Source of the DNA: Candidatus Rokuibacteriota bacterium
GTDB taxonomy: Bacteria > JAUVQV01
NCBI GenBank assembly: GCA_030597995.1
Contig: JAUVQV010000031.1
Location: 1 to 7,656 of the forward strand
DNA length: 7,656 nucleotides
Direction of reading: 5' to 3'
Shown in pieces: positions 1 to 5,780 of the stretch (the stretch's first letter is position 1; each line of letters starts with the position of its first letter). Under the pieces are notes generated by a model. That model was not told where the DNA came from. It did not search any database and saw only the letters and a program-made list of their open reading frames with translations. Made by a program: the position numbers and the translations under genes.

Positions 1-157
1 AAAATCTCTCTCGTGAATCGTTGGGTATTTCGAGGATCTTTTCTGCCCTGGCTTCGTTGCACCGTCGCTCACTTGTGCAGCGTACAGTAGTACGCTTCCG
101 CGTTCGCTCCGGCGACGCCTCGCCAGAACAGAAAATGACTCTCGTGACTAACCCGGG
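1..157. repeat. Long imperfect palindromic intergenic repeat with a duplicated end
   Basis: Non-coding. Three nested inverted pairs can be read directly: TTTTCTGCCCTGGC at 39-52 against 122-135 (12 of 14 paired), CGTCGC at 63-68 against 112-117 (6 of 6), and AGCGTAC at 79-85 against 90-96 (7 of 7) around an AGTA loop. The outer flanks 21-38 and 136-157 also resemble each other in inverted orientation. The right end, AAAATGACTCTCGTGA at 132-147, recurs in direct orientation at 1-16 (14 of 16). The window therefore seems to open on the tail of one copy and run into a second. There is no ORF and no transposase. It is probably a dispersed REP/MITE-like element or a structured RNA. The family was not recognised. 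Confidence 0.6.
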
Positions 158-189
158 TACGCCCTAAAAAGTTCAGGTGCCGGGCCTTA

Positions 190-203
190 AATATTTAAAT
201 ATT
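190..203. other. AT-only perfect palindrome
   Basis: AATATTTAAATATT is its own reverse complement over 14 bases and stands out in a GC-rich background. It lies between the palindromic repeat and the first G/C-run hairpin, downstream of the PilZ gene. The ten bases TAAATATTCA at 196-205, which include its right half, recur at 700-709 on the other side of that gene. It could be a melting site, a protein-binding site or chance in a locally AT-rich spacer. The sequence does not decide. Confidence 0.4.
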
Positions 204-222
204 CACTCTTTGGAAAGAAGGG

Positions 223-290
223 CACCAAAGACTTCCCCCTTTTGTAAAGGGGGACTGAGGGGGATTATTTCAAAAGGGGGAGTTCGGTGT
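223..290 (-). repeat. G/C-run hairpin repeat, copy A (inverted relative of 788-927)
   Basis: CACCAAAGACTTCCCCC at 223-239 is the exact reverse complement of 812-828. The similarity continues to 266: both copies carry a CCCCC/GGGGG hairpin followed by a second G-run, GGGGGATT here and AATCCCCC there. A further half-unit in the opposite orientation, AAAAGGGGGAGTTCGGTGT, follows at 272-290. Together with the copy at 788-927 it flanks the PilZ gene as inverted repeats. Repeats of this look are common between genes in several GC-rich bacterial groups and are probably non-autonomous. No coding content. Confidence 0.65.
235..253 (-). terminator. Possible rho-independent-like hairpin downstream of the PilZ gene
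   Basis: CCCCCTTT (235-242) pairs perfectly with AAAGGGGG (246-253) around a TGT loop, giving an 8-bp hairpin about 50 bases past the PilZ stop. On the minus strand the following bases are only moderately T-rich (AAGTCTTTGG), so it is not a textbook terminator. It is part of repeat copy A and may serve as a terminator incidentally, in either direction. Confidence 0.3.
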
Positions 291-301
291 ATTCCCCGAT
301 T

Positions 302-631
302 TCACGATTTGAAGAAAGACTCTAGGGTGTGCCTGTCCCTGGGGGAAATGTCCACGAACTCCACACCGATCTCGTATTCCGACTCGTGTTTGGGGATCTC
401 ATAGACGACCCGCCCCCGGACCTTGATGCTCTGCCCGCGGACCGCGATCAGCAACTCCAAGGCCGTCCCGGTATCGAACTGTTCGTCGCTGACGAACATG
501 CACCCTCCGGGACCCATCACCCGGATCTTTGAAAAATCCTCCAGCATGTCCGGGCCGAGTTTTTTCACGATCACGGTGTGTTCCGTAGCGATCCTCGGAA
601 ACCGGCGCTTAGCATTGAATTTTTCGGGCAT
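302..631 (-). CDS. Small PilZ-domain protein with a degenerate second motif
   Basis: 109-residue soluble protein made of a single PilZ-like beta-barrel, a family that commonly senses cyclic di-GMP and adjusts motility, biofilm or secretion. The first PilZ motif is intact: RRFPR at residues 9-13. The second motif, usually D/N-x-S-x-x-G, reads R-V-M-G-P-G-G at 37-43, so the acidic and serine positions are replaced although the glycines and the following CMFVS strand remain. YEIGVEF at 86-92 fits the usual late strand of the barrel. No signal peptide or membrane segment. The ATG at 631 was chosen over a GTG at 670 because a GGAG (643-646) lies 11 bases before it, the 13 extra residues are unlike the family, and a candidate -10 box (652-657) lies between the two. 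It is monocistronic in this window and divergent from lipA. Ligand binding is uncertain. Confidence 0.85.
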   Translation of the reverse strand: MPEKFNAKRRFPRIATEHTVIVKKLGPDMLEDFSKIRVMGPGGCMFVSDEQFDTGTALELLIAVRGQSIKVRGRVVYEIPKHESEYEIGVEFVDISPRDRHTLESFFKS

Positions 632-651
632 CGGTTTTCTTTCTCCGTCCC

Positions 652-680
652 TACATACCTCACCAGACACTTAATGTCAA
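652..680 (-). promoter_or_regulatory. Candidate sigma-70 promoter of the PilZ gene
   Basis: On the minus strand a perfect -35 box TTGACA (675-680) is followed by a 17-base spacer and TATGTA (652-657) as a weak -10 box (3 of 6). The predicted start of transcription, near 645, would leave a very short leader beginning about at the GGAG (643-646) that precedes the ATG at 631. That tight fit is slightly suspicious, but the -35 box and the spacing are good. Confidence 0.5.
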
Positions 681-787
681 AGGTGGAGTCACTTTAACAT
701 AAATATTCAAACTTCACGGAAATCATGACGTGGATACCCCGTCATTCATGGTGGGGAGGAACGTTATCCATGTTATCTCCTGTTCTC

Positions 788-927
788 AAATCCCCCTCGA
801 TCCCCCTCAAAGGGGGAAGTCTTTGGTGTTCCTCTTTAATAAGGGGGAAGTCCTTGGTCCCACCTTTTGTAAAAGGGGAGAAGTTTTTGGTTCCCCTCTT
901 TAGTAAAGAGGGGCCGGGGGAGATTTG
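788..927 (+). repeat. Array of G/C-run hairpins with terminal inverted repeats, copy B
   Basis: The ends CAAATCCCCCTCG (788-800) and CCGGGGGAGATTTG (914-927) are near-perfect inverted repeats. Between them lie four short hairpins: CCCCC/GGGGG (802-816), CCTCTT/AAGGGG (831-846), CCTTTT/AAAAGG (863-876) and a perfect 9-bp stem CCCCTCTTT/AAAGAGGGG (893-913, loop AGT). The first three are followed by the linker GAAGTYYTTGG, at 816-826, 847-857 and 880-890, giving a period of 31 to 33 bases. The first unit is the inverted counterpart of 223-266. This is a MITE-like or REP-like non-coding element; short ORFs through it should not be annotated as proteins. Confidence 0.65.
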
Positions 928-1076
928 ACGCCCTTGGGGTTGAAAGACCCGCTCTTCAAAGCGGGGCAATTAACTTCCAATGTCATCTCCGGCGCAGTGA
1001 TACGAGGCCATGAAAAGACCGCTCCTGGCCGCCGTGAAGCAGGGCAGCGGGTGAGACCGGACGAGGCCGGCGATTC

Positions 1077-1105
1077 TTGACAAGTCACGTAAATTGTCGT
1101 AACTT
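1077..1105 (+). promoter_or_regulatory. Candidate sigma-70 promoter for lipA and following genes
   Basis: A perfect -35 box TTGACA (1077-1082) is followed after 17 bases by TAACTT (1100-1105), a weak -10 box (3 of 6). A better-looking TAAAAT at 1105-1110 is spaced too far at 22 bases. Transcription from about 1112 would give a leader of roughly 145 bases before lipA, containing the small ORF at 1144-1242. It is the only good plus-strand -35 box noticed upstream of lipA. Confidence 0.4.
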
Positions 1106-1143
1106 AAAATGAATTTGCAGCCCGGATTATTCTGGAGTGCCCG

Positions 1144-1242
1144 ATGCAGAGAGAGAGATCTTTGATGGCCATGGGGGTCATACGGAGGCGGGAGCTCACC
1201 GGGAACCCCGATAGCCTCAAGAGGGAACCGGACGTGCCGTGA
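1144..1242 (+). CDS. Possible 32-codon leader ORF overlapping the lipA ribosome-binding site
   Basis: ATG at 1144 has a GGAG (1134-1137) six bases upstream, a good ribosome-binding site. The ORF runs 32 codons to TGA at 1240-1242. It begins MQRERS and is rich in arginine and glutamate, with no hydrophobic segment and no recognised family. Its stop abuts the G-rich ribosome-binding site of lipA (about 1243-1251), so its translation would influence initiation at the lipA TTG. It may be a coupling or leader ORF, or a chance frame. No domain supports a protein function. Confidence 0.25.
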   Translation: MQRERSLMAMGVIRRRELTGNPDSLKREPDVP

Positions 1243-1255
1243 GGGGGAAGGGATT

Positions 1256-2113
1256 TTGCGCAAACCGGAATGGATTTTCCCAAAACCAGCCAGTGTTACC
1301 GCCGCGCACGAGGTGCGAAAATTACTCCGCGATCTGGAGCTCTCTACTGTCTGTGAATCAGCCAGGTGCCCGAACCGGGGAGAGTGTTTCTCCGGCGGGA
1401 CGGCGACTTTTCTTATCCTCGGGGAGACCTGCACCCGCCGCTGTGGCTTCTGCGCCATAGAGGAGGGAACGCCGGCCGGCCCCCGGCACGGGGAAGCGCG
1501 GGCGGTGGCCGAGGCTGTCCGCCGCCTGGCGCTGGACTTCGTGGTGGTGACCTCCGTTACCAGGGATGACCTGCCGGACGGCGGGGCGGCGGCCTTCGTC
1601 GAGGCCATCCGTGAAATCCGCTCTCACCGCCCGGGCACCATCCTGGAAGCTCTGGTTCCCGATTTCGCCGGCTGTCCCGACCCTTTACACGCGGTCCTGA
1701 AGGCCTCCCCGGAGGTCTTGAGCCACAATCTGGAGACCGTTCCCCGCCTCTACCCCCGAGTCCGGCCTGGGGCGCGATACGGGCGTTCCCTTGAACTTCT
1801 GCGCCGGGCCGGGAAATTTTCCCGCGAACTGATTACCAAATCCGGCGTGATGCTGGGTTTGGGTGAGGAGAGAGAGGAGATCCTCGAAGTAATGGTCGAT
1901 CTCGCGGGCGCCGGCTGCCGCTGCCTGACACTGGGGCAATACCTGCAGCCCACCCGCAGGCATCTCCCCGTGGTCCGCTACCTGCGGCCGGAAGAGTTCG
2001 AGGAGTTGCGACGGGCGGGGCGGGATATGGGGATATCGCAGATCCTGGCCGGCCCGCTGGTGCGCAGTTCCTACCGGGCGCGTGAGGTTTACGCGGAGCT
2101 CGCCGCGGCATGA
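1256..2113 (+). CDS. lipA: Lipoyl synthase (radical SAM)
   Basis: 285 residues. LipA inserts two sulfurs into protein-bound octanoyl groups to make lipoyl cofactor for 2-oxoacid dehydrogenases and the glycine cleavage H protein, in the cytoplasm. The auxiliary 4Fe-4S ligands are in [12 protein letters not shown] (C33, C38, C44) and the radical-SAM cluster is CTRRCGFC (C59, C63, C66). [44 protein letters not shown] and the C-terminal RSSY (270-273), whose serine binds the auxiliary cluster, are all present, so the enzyme looks intact. The start is TTG at 1256: upstream in frame there is no ATG or GTG before a stop at 1163, the AGGGGGAAGGG ribosome-binding site is well placed, and residues 2-6 (RKPEW) match the usual family N-terminus. 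lipB is not in the window. Confidence 0.97.
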   Translation: MRKPEWIFPKPASVTAAHEVRKLLRDLELSTVCESARCPNRGECFSGGTATFLILGETCTRRCGFCAIEEGTPAGPRHGEARAVAEAVRRLALDFVVVTSVTRDDLPDGGAAAFVEAIREIRSHRPGTILEALVPDFAGCPDPLHAVLKASPEVLSHNLETVPRLYPRVRPGARYGRSLELLRRAGKFSRELITKSGVMLGLGEEREEILEVMVDLAGAGCRCLTLGQYLQPTRRHLPVVRYLRPEEFEELRRAGRDMGISQILAGPLVRSSYRAREVYAELAAA

Positions 2114-2174
2114 GCAGAGCTCCCGGGGCGATGCCGGCGGGAACGCAGAGGATGAAAGAGAGCGTCGAGGATTA

Positions 2175-3347
2175 ATGGAAGATTTTTACCGCATCAAGCG
2201 GCTGCCGCCGTACGTCTTTTCCGTGGTGGACAAGATGAAACTCGAGGCCCGTCAGCGGGGAGAGGACATCATCGACCTCGGAATGGGGAATCCGGACCAG
2301 CCCACCCCCAAACACATCGTGGAGAAGCTCATAGAGAAGGTCAAGATCGGCCGCAATCATCGCTACTCTGCTTCGGCCGGGATACCGAAACTGCGGGCGG
2401 CAATCTGCGACTGGTATCAGCGGCGGTACAATGTCGAGCTCGATCCCGAGACCGAGGCCGTGGCCACCATCGGGGCCAAGGAGGGGATTTCACACCTGGC
2501 GCTGGCGACCATCGGTCCGGGCGACCAGATTCTGGTTCCGACACCCGCCTACCCGATCCACACCTATGGTGTGGTAATCGCCGGCGGGGATCTCCGCACC
2601 GTTCCCCTGCTCGGGGAGGGGGACCTCTTCGAGCGTCTCGAGAAGGCCGTCCTCGATTCCTGGCCGCGGCCGAAAATGCTCATCATCTCGTTCCCCCACA
2701 ACCCCACCACCATGACGGTGGATCTCGACTTCTTCATCAAGGTGGTGGCCTTCGCGCGTCAGAACGAGTTGATGGTGGTTCATGACCTGGCCTACGCTGA
2801 TCTGGTATTTGACGGGTATCAGGCCCCCTCGATGCTCCAGGTTCCGGGGGCGAAAGAGGTCGGAGTCGAGTTCTTCACCCTCTCCAAGTCCTACAACATG
2901 CCCGGCTGGCGGGTAGGTTTCTGCGTCGGCAATCCCCGCATGGTGAACGCCCTGCGGCGGATTAAGAGCTCTCTGGATTACGGAATATTTCAGCCCCTCC
3001 AGATCGCCGCCGTCATTGCCCTGAAGGGCCCGCAGGGATGTGTCGCGGAGATTTGCGAGACCTACCGTTCCCGCCGCGACACCCTGGTGGCCGGACTGAA
3101 CCGGGCCGGGTGGCCGATTGCGAAACCCAAAGCGACGATGTTCGTGTGGGCGCGGCTTCCGGAGAGTTTTTTAAAAAAGGGCTCCCTGGAGTTTGCAAAG
3201 TTCCTGATGCGTGAGGCCAAGGTCGCAGTCTCGCCGGGGATCGGTTTCGGTCAGGGGGGGGACGAGTATGTCCGTTTCTCGCTGGTGGAGAACGAGCACC
3301 GCACCCGGCAGGCCGTGCGGGGGATCAAGAGGGCTCTCGGCAAATAG
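2175..3347 (+). CDS. alaC: AlaC-type class I/II PLP aminotransferase
   Basis: 390-residue fold-type I aminotransferase closely resembling E. coli AlaC (YfdZ, alanine-forming glutamate-pyruvate transaminase), recalled from the near-continuous match of motifs such as [31 protein letters not shown] and [18 protein letters not shown]-binding residues visible are N176 (HNP), D204, Y207, the Schiff-base lysine K238 and R246; R367 (YVRF) should bind the substrate carboxylate. The ATG at 2175 was chosen over an upstream start at 2082, which would overlap lipA: the family N-terminus begins here and GAGG (2167-2170) precedes it. It lies 61 bases after lipA and 51 before hom. LL-diaminopimelate or aspartate aminotransferase activity is an alternative. 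Placed before hom, it may feed aspartate-family metabolism; the substrate is inferred, not proven. Confidence 0.88.
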   Translation: MEDFYRIKRLPPYVFSVVDKMKLEARQRGEDIIDLGMGNPDQPTPKHIVEKLIEKVKIGRNHRYSASAGIPKLRAAICDWYQRRYNVELDPETEAVATIGAKEGISHLALATIGPGDQILVPTPAYPIHTYGVVIAGGDLRTVPLLGEGDLFERLEKAVLDSWPRPKMLIISFPHNPTTMTVDLDFFIKVVAFARQNELMVVHDLAYADLVFDGYQAPSMLQVPGAKEVGVEFFTLSKSYNMPGWRVGFCVGNPRMVNALRRIKSSLDYGIFQPLQIAAVIALKGPQGCVAEICETYRSRRDTLVAGLNRAGWPIAKPKATMFVWARLPESFLKKGSLEFAKFLMREAKVAVSPGIGFGQGGDEYVRFSLVENEHRTRQAVRGIKRALGK

Positions 3348-3398
3348 GCCGATGAAATCCGCTCCCGGCGGCGGTCGGGATCAAGAAAGGAAAATACG

Positions 3399-4697
3399 AT
3401 GGAAGCAGTCCAGGTGGGCGTGATCGGCTTCGGGACGGTGGGCACGGGGGTCGTCCGCCTCCTGCGGGACAATGCGCCCCTGATCCAGGAGCGCCTGGGG
3501 TTTCCGCTGCGCCTGGGAAAGGTGGCCGACCTCGACCTCACCACCGATCGGGGAGTGACGCTTCCCCCGGAGTTGTTGACCACCGATGCCCAGAGCGTGG
3601 TCCGTGATCCCGCACTGCCGATCGTGGTCGAGCTGATCGGGGGTCTGGAGCCGGCGCGGGGCTTTATCATCGACGCCCTCAGCCGCGGTAAATACGTCGT
3701 TACCGCGAACAAGGCCCTCCTCGCTCATCACTGGGACGAACTCTTCAGTGCCGCGAAGCAGGGCGGTGTGGAATTGGGATTCGAAGCCAGCGTCGGGGGC
3801 GGGATTCCGGTGGTGCGCGCTTTGCGGGAAGGCCTGGCGGCCAACCACATCCAGTCGATTCACGGGATCATCAACGGCACCTCGAACTACATTCTGACCA
3901 AGATGGCCGAGGAGAGGCTGGAGTTCGAGACCGCCCTGCGCCGGGCGCAGAAAAAGGGATACGCCGAGGCCGATCCCAGTCTGGACATCGAGGGGACCGA
4001 TGCCGCTCACAAGCTGGCGATCCTGGCTACCCTGGCGTTCGGTACCCGGGTTCCTCTGGAAAAGATTTACACCTCCGGCATTTCTCAGATAGCCCTCATG
4101 GACGTAGGGATTGCCGGGGAACTCGGCTTCACCATCAAGCTTCTGGCGGTGGCCAAGACCAACGGCGATCGGATCGAGGCCCGTGTCCACCCGACCATGG
4201 TTCCCTCCCGGCATCTGCTGGCCCCTGTGGGCGGGGTGTACAATGCCATCTACCTCCGCGGCGACGCCGTCGGGCCCACTCTCCTCTACGGCCTGGGGGC
4301 GGGCAGTCTCCCGACGGCGAGCGCGGTAGTGGGCGATCTGATGGAGCTGGCCCGGCGCCGGGCGGCGGGGGCGCCCGGTCCGGTACCCCTCGGGATCGGT
4401 CTCGAACCGGCCAAGGAAATATTGCCCATGGACGAAGTAGTCTGTCCCTATTACATCCGCTTCATGTCCATAGACCGCCCCGGGGTGCTGGCCGCGATCG
4501 CCGGAATCCTGGCGCGATACCAGATCAGCATCGACTCGGTCATCCAGAAGGGGCGGGAGGTGGGCAAGACCGTCGCGATCGTGATGATGACCCATGAAGC
4601 CTCTGAAGCGTCCGTGCGGCAGGCCTTGGACGAGATCGGTCGGCTTCCGGTGATCCGAAAGCCGCCGGTCTTCATCCGGGTGGAGAGGGAAGATTGA
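3399..4697 (+). CDS. hom: Homoserine dehydrogenase with C-terminal ACT domain
   Basis: 432 residues, the usual length of monofunctional bacterial enzymes without an aspartokinase part. It reduces aspartate semialdehyde to homoserine with NAD(P)H, the branch point to threonine and methionine. The Rossmann loop GFGTVGTG is at 10-17, VTANKALLA at 101-109, the NGTSNYIL catalytic-domain motif at 159-166, and the [19 protein letters not shown] signature at 187-205 supplies the active-site Asp and K205. An ACT domain starts at about 351 ([15 protein letters not shown]), predicting allosteric feedback, most likely by threonine. The AAGGA ribosome-binding site (3387-3391) lies seven bases before the ATG. 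The stop is 7 bases from thrC, strongly suggesting co-transcription and perhaps translational coupling. Confidence 0.97.
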   Translation: MEAVQVGVIGFGTVGTGVVRLLRDNAPLIQERLGFPLRLGKVADLDLTTDRGVTLPPELLTTDAQSVVRDPALPIVVELIGGLEPARGFIIDALSRGKYVVTANKALLAHHWDELFSAAKQGGVELGFEASVGGGIPVVRALREGLAANHIQSIHGIINGTSNYILTKMAEERLEFETALRRAQKKGYAEADPSLDIEGTDAAHKLAILATLAFGTRVPLEKIYTSGISQIALMDVGIAGELGFTIKLLAVAKTNGDRIEARVHPTMVPSRHLLAPVGGVYNAIYLRGDAVGPTLLYGLGAGSLPTASAVVGDLMELARRRAAGAPGPVPLGIGLEPAKEILPMDEVVCPYYIRFMSIDRPGVLAAIAGILARYQISIDSVIQKGREVGKTVAIVMMTHEASEASVRQALDEIGRLPVIRKPPVFIRVERED

Positions 4698-4704
4698 CTC
4701 GAAC

Positions 4705-5763
4705 ATGAGCAGCTGGAAAGGGGTTATCGAAAAGTACCGGGACTATCTGCCGGTCTCGGAGAAGACCCCGGTGGTCACGCTCAATGAGGGGAACACGCCG
4801 CTGATCCGGGCCGAGAACCTGGCCCGAAAAATCAATCCCGGCCTGGAGATCTACCTCAAGTTCGAAGGGCTCAATCCTACCGGTTCCTTCAAAGACCGGG
4901 GGATGACCCTGGCGGTCTCGAAGGCCGTGGAAGAGGGCTCCCCGGCGGTGATCTGCGCCTCCACCGGGAACACTTCCGCCTCCGCCTCCGCCTTCGCCGC
5001 CCGCGCCGGGATCTCCAGTTTCGTCCTCATCCCGGAGGGGAAGATCGCCCTCGGGAAGCTCTCCCAGGCCATGGTCCATGGGGCGAAGGTCATCCAGGTG
5101 CGGGGCAACTTCGACGAAGCCCTGCAGTTGGTTCTTGAGATCTCGGAGCGGCACCCGGTCACCCTGGTGAACTCACTCAATCCCTACCGGATCGAAGGCC
5201 AGACCACCGCGGCCTTCGAGGTCTGTGACGCGCTTGGCAGACCTCCGGACCTCCATGTCCTGCCGGTGGGGAATGCCGGCAACATCACCGCCTACTGGAA
5301 GGGCTACCGGGAGTACCATCGGCGCGGTGTGATCGGCAGCCTGCCGGCGATGCTCGGCTTCCAGGCCGCCGGGGCCGCCCCGATCGTTCTCGGCCACCCG
5401 GTGGAGAACCCCGAGACCATCGCCACCGCCATTCGGATCGGCAATCCCGCCTCCTGGAAGACGGCCGTGGCCGCACGGGATGAGTCCGGCGGACTGATCG
5501 GCACCGTCACCGACGACGAAATCGTCGAGGCCTACCGTCTCCTGGCGACCGTGGAGGGTGTCTTTTGCGAACCGGCCTCGGCGGCGACCGTGGCCGGGGT
5601 CCGCAAGCTTCAGGCCCGGGGCTACTTTCAGGCTGGGCAGACGCTGGTGTTGACCCTCACCGGCCACGGTCTCAAGGATCCCGATTTTGCCATCCACGCC
5701 TCGGCGCCCACCCACACCGTAGAGCCCGAGATCGACGCCGTCCTGGAAGTCCTCGGCCTCTGA
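4705..5763 (+). CDS. thrC: Threonine synthase (short bacterial type)
   Basis: 352-residue fold-type II PLP enzyme that converts O-phosphohomoserine to threonine and phosphate. LNEGNTPL (26-33) opens the family core; the PLP lysine is K63 in [19 protein letters not shown] (85-93) is the substrate/PLP asparagine loop; PVGNAGN (187-193) is the phosphate-binding glycine loop. Its length fits the compact Thermus/Mycobacterium-type enzyme rather than the longer E. coli or yeast type. The ATG lies 7 bases after the hom stop. The nearest purine-rich site, GAGAGGGAAG, is in the hom tail and about 12 bases away, so coupling to hom translation is likely. Its substrate requires a homoserine kinase, for which the next gene is the candidate. 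Confidence 0.96.
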   Translation: MSSWKGVIEKYRDYLPVSEKTPVVTLNEGNTPLIRAENLARKINPGLEIYLKFEGLNPTGSFKDRGMTLAVSKAVEEGSPAVICASTGNTSASASAFAARAGISSFVLIPEGKIALGKLSQAMVHGAKVIQVRGNFDEALQLVLEISERHPVTLVNSLNPYRIEGQTTAAFEVCDALGRPPDLHVLPVGNAGNITAYWKGYREYHRRGVIGSLPAMLGFQAAGAAPIVLGHPVENPETIATAIRIGNPASWKTAVAARDESGGLIGTVTDDEIVEAYRLLATVEGVFCEPASAATVAGVRKLQARGYFQAGQTLVLTLTGHGLKDPDFAIHASAPTHTVEPEIDAVLEVLGL

Positions 5764-5780
5764 GGGCCCTGAACCGGCTC

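Larger units (their letters stand above)
632..1255. other. Gene-poor divergent spacer between the PilZ gene and lipA
   Basis: No recognisable protein gene. In order it holds the PilZ promoter, a small stem (ATGACG 725-730 with CGTCAT 740-745), the hairpin array 788-927, a second compact stem (CCCGCT 948-953 with AGCGGG 960-965, loop CTTCAA), a stretch 970-1076 in which nothing was recognised, a candidate promoter 1077-1105, and a possible leader ORF 1144-1242. ORFs of 60-75 codons within it translate repeat sequence or lie antisense to lipA and look spurious. A decayed gene in 930-1080 cannot be excluded, but no family is visible. Confidence 0.55.

Noticed and set aside
930..1010. Possible selenocysteine tRNA, suggested by CTTCAAA in a hairpin loop at 948-965
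   Set aside because: The stem pairs only with a 6- or 8-base loop, not the 7-base anticodon loop, and no acceptor pairing, T-arm GGTTCGA or long variable arm was found nearby.
725..1088. Short ORFs of 60-75 codons on both strands through the hairpin repeats
   Set aside because: Their translations simply read the G/C-run repeats and show no domain or conserved start; they are repeat artefacts.
970..1608. A 212-codon minus-strand frame reaching into lipA
   Set aside because: Most of it is antisense to the conserved cysteine-motif region of lipA and it shows no family features.
2082..2174. A 31-residue N-terminal extension of the aminotransferase
   Set aside because: It overlaps the end of lipA, is low in similarity to the family, and the ATG at 2175 has its own ribosome-binding site and the expected N-terminus.
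3254..3261. Run of eight G in the aminotransferase gene as a frameshift or slippage site
   Set aside because: The frame reads through normally to a conserved C-terminus ([10 protein letters not shown]), so there is no sign of recoding or of an assembly error.
3381..4706. A 441-codon open frame antisense to hom, almost the same extent
   Set aside because: hom is unmistakable on the plus strand. Long antisense frames are expected opposite GC-rich coding DNA, and the translation shows no family motifs.
5565..5780. A 72-residue N-terminal extension of the ApgM-like protein
   Set aside because: It would overlap the conserved end of thrC in another frame. The family N-terminus begins exactly at the ATG at 5781.
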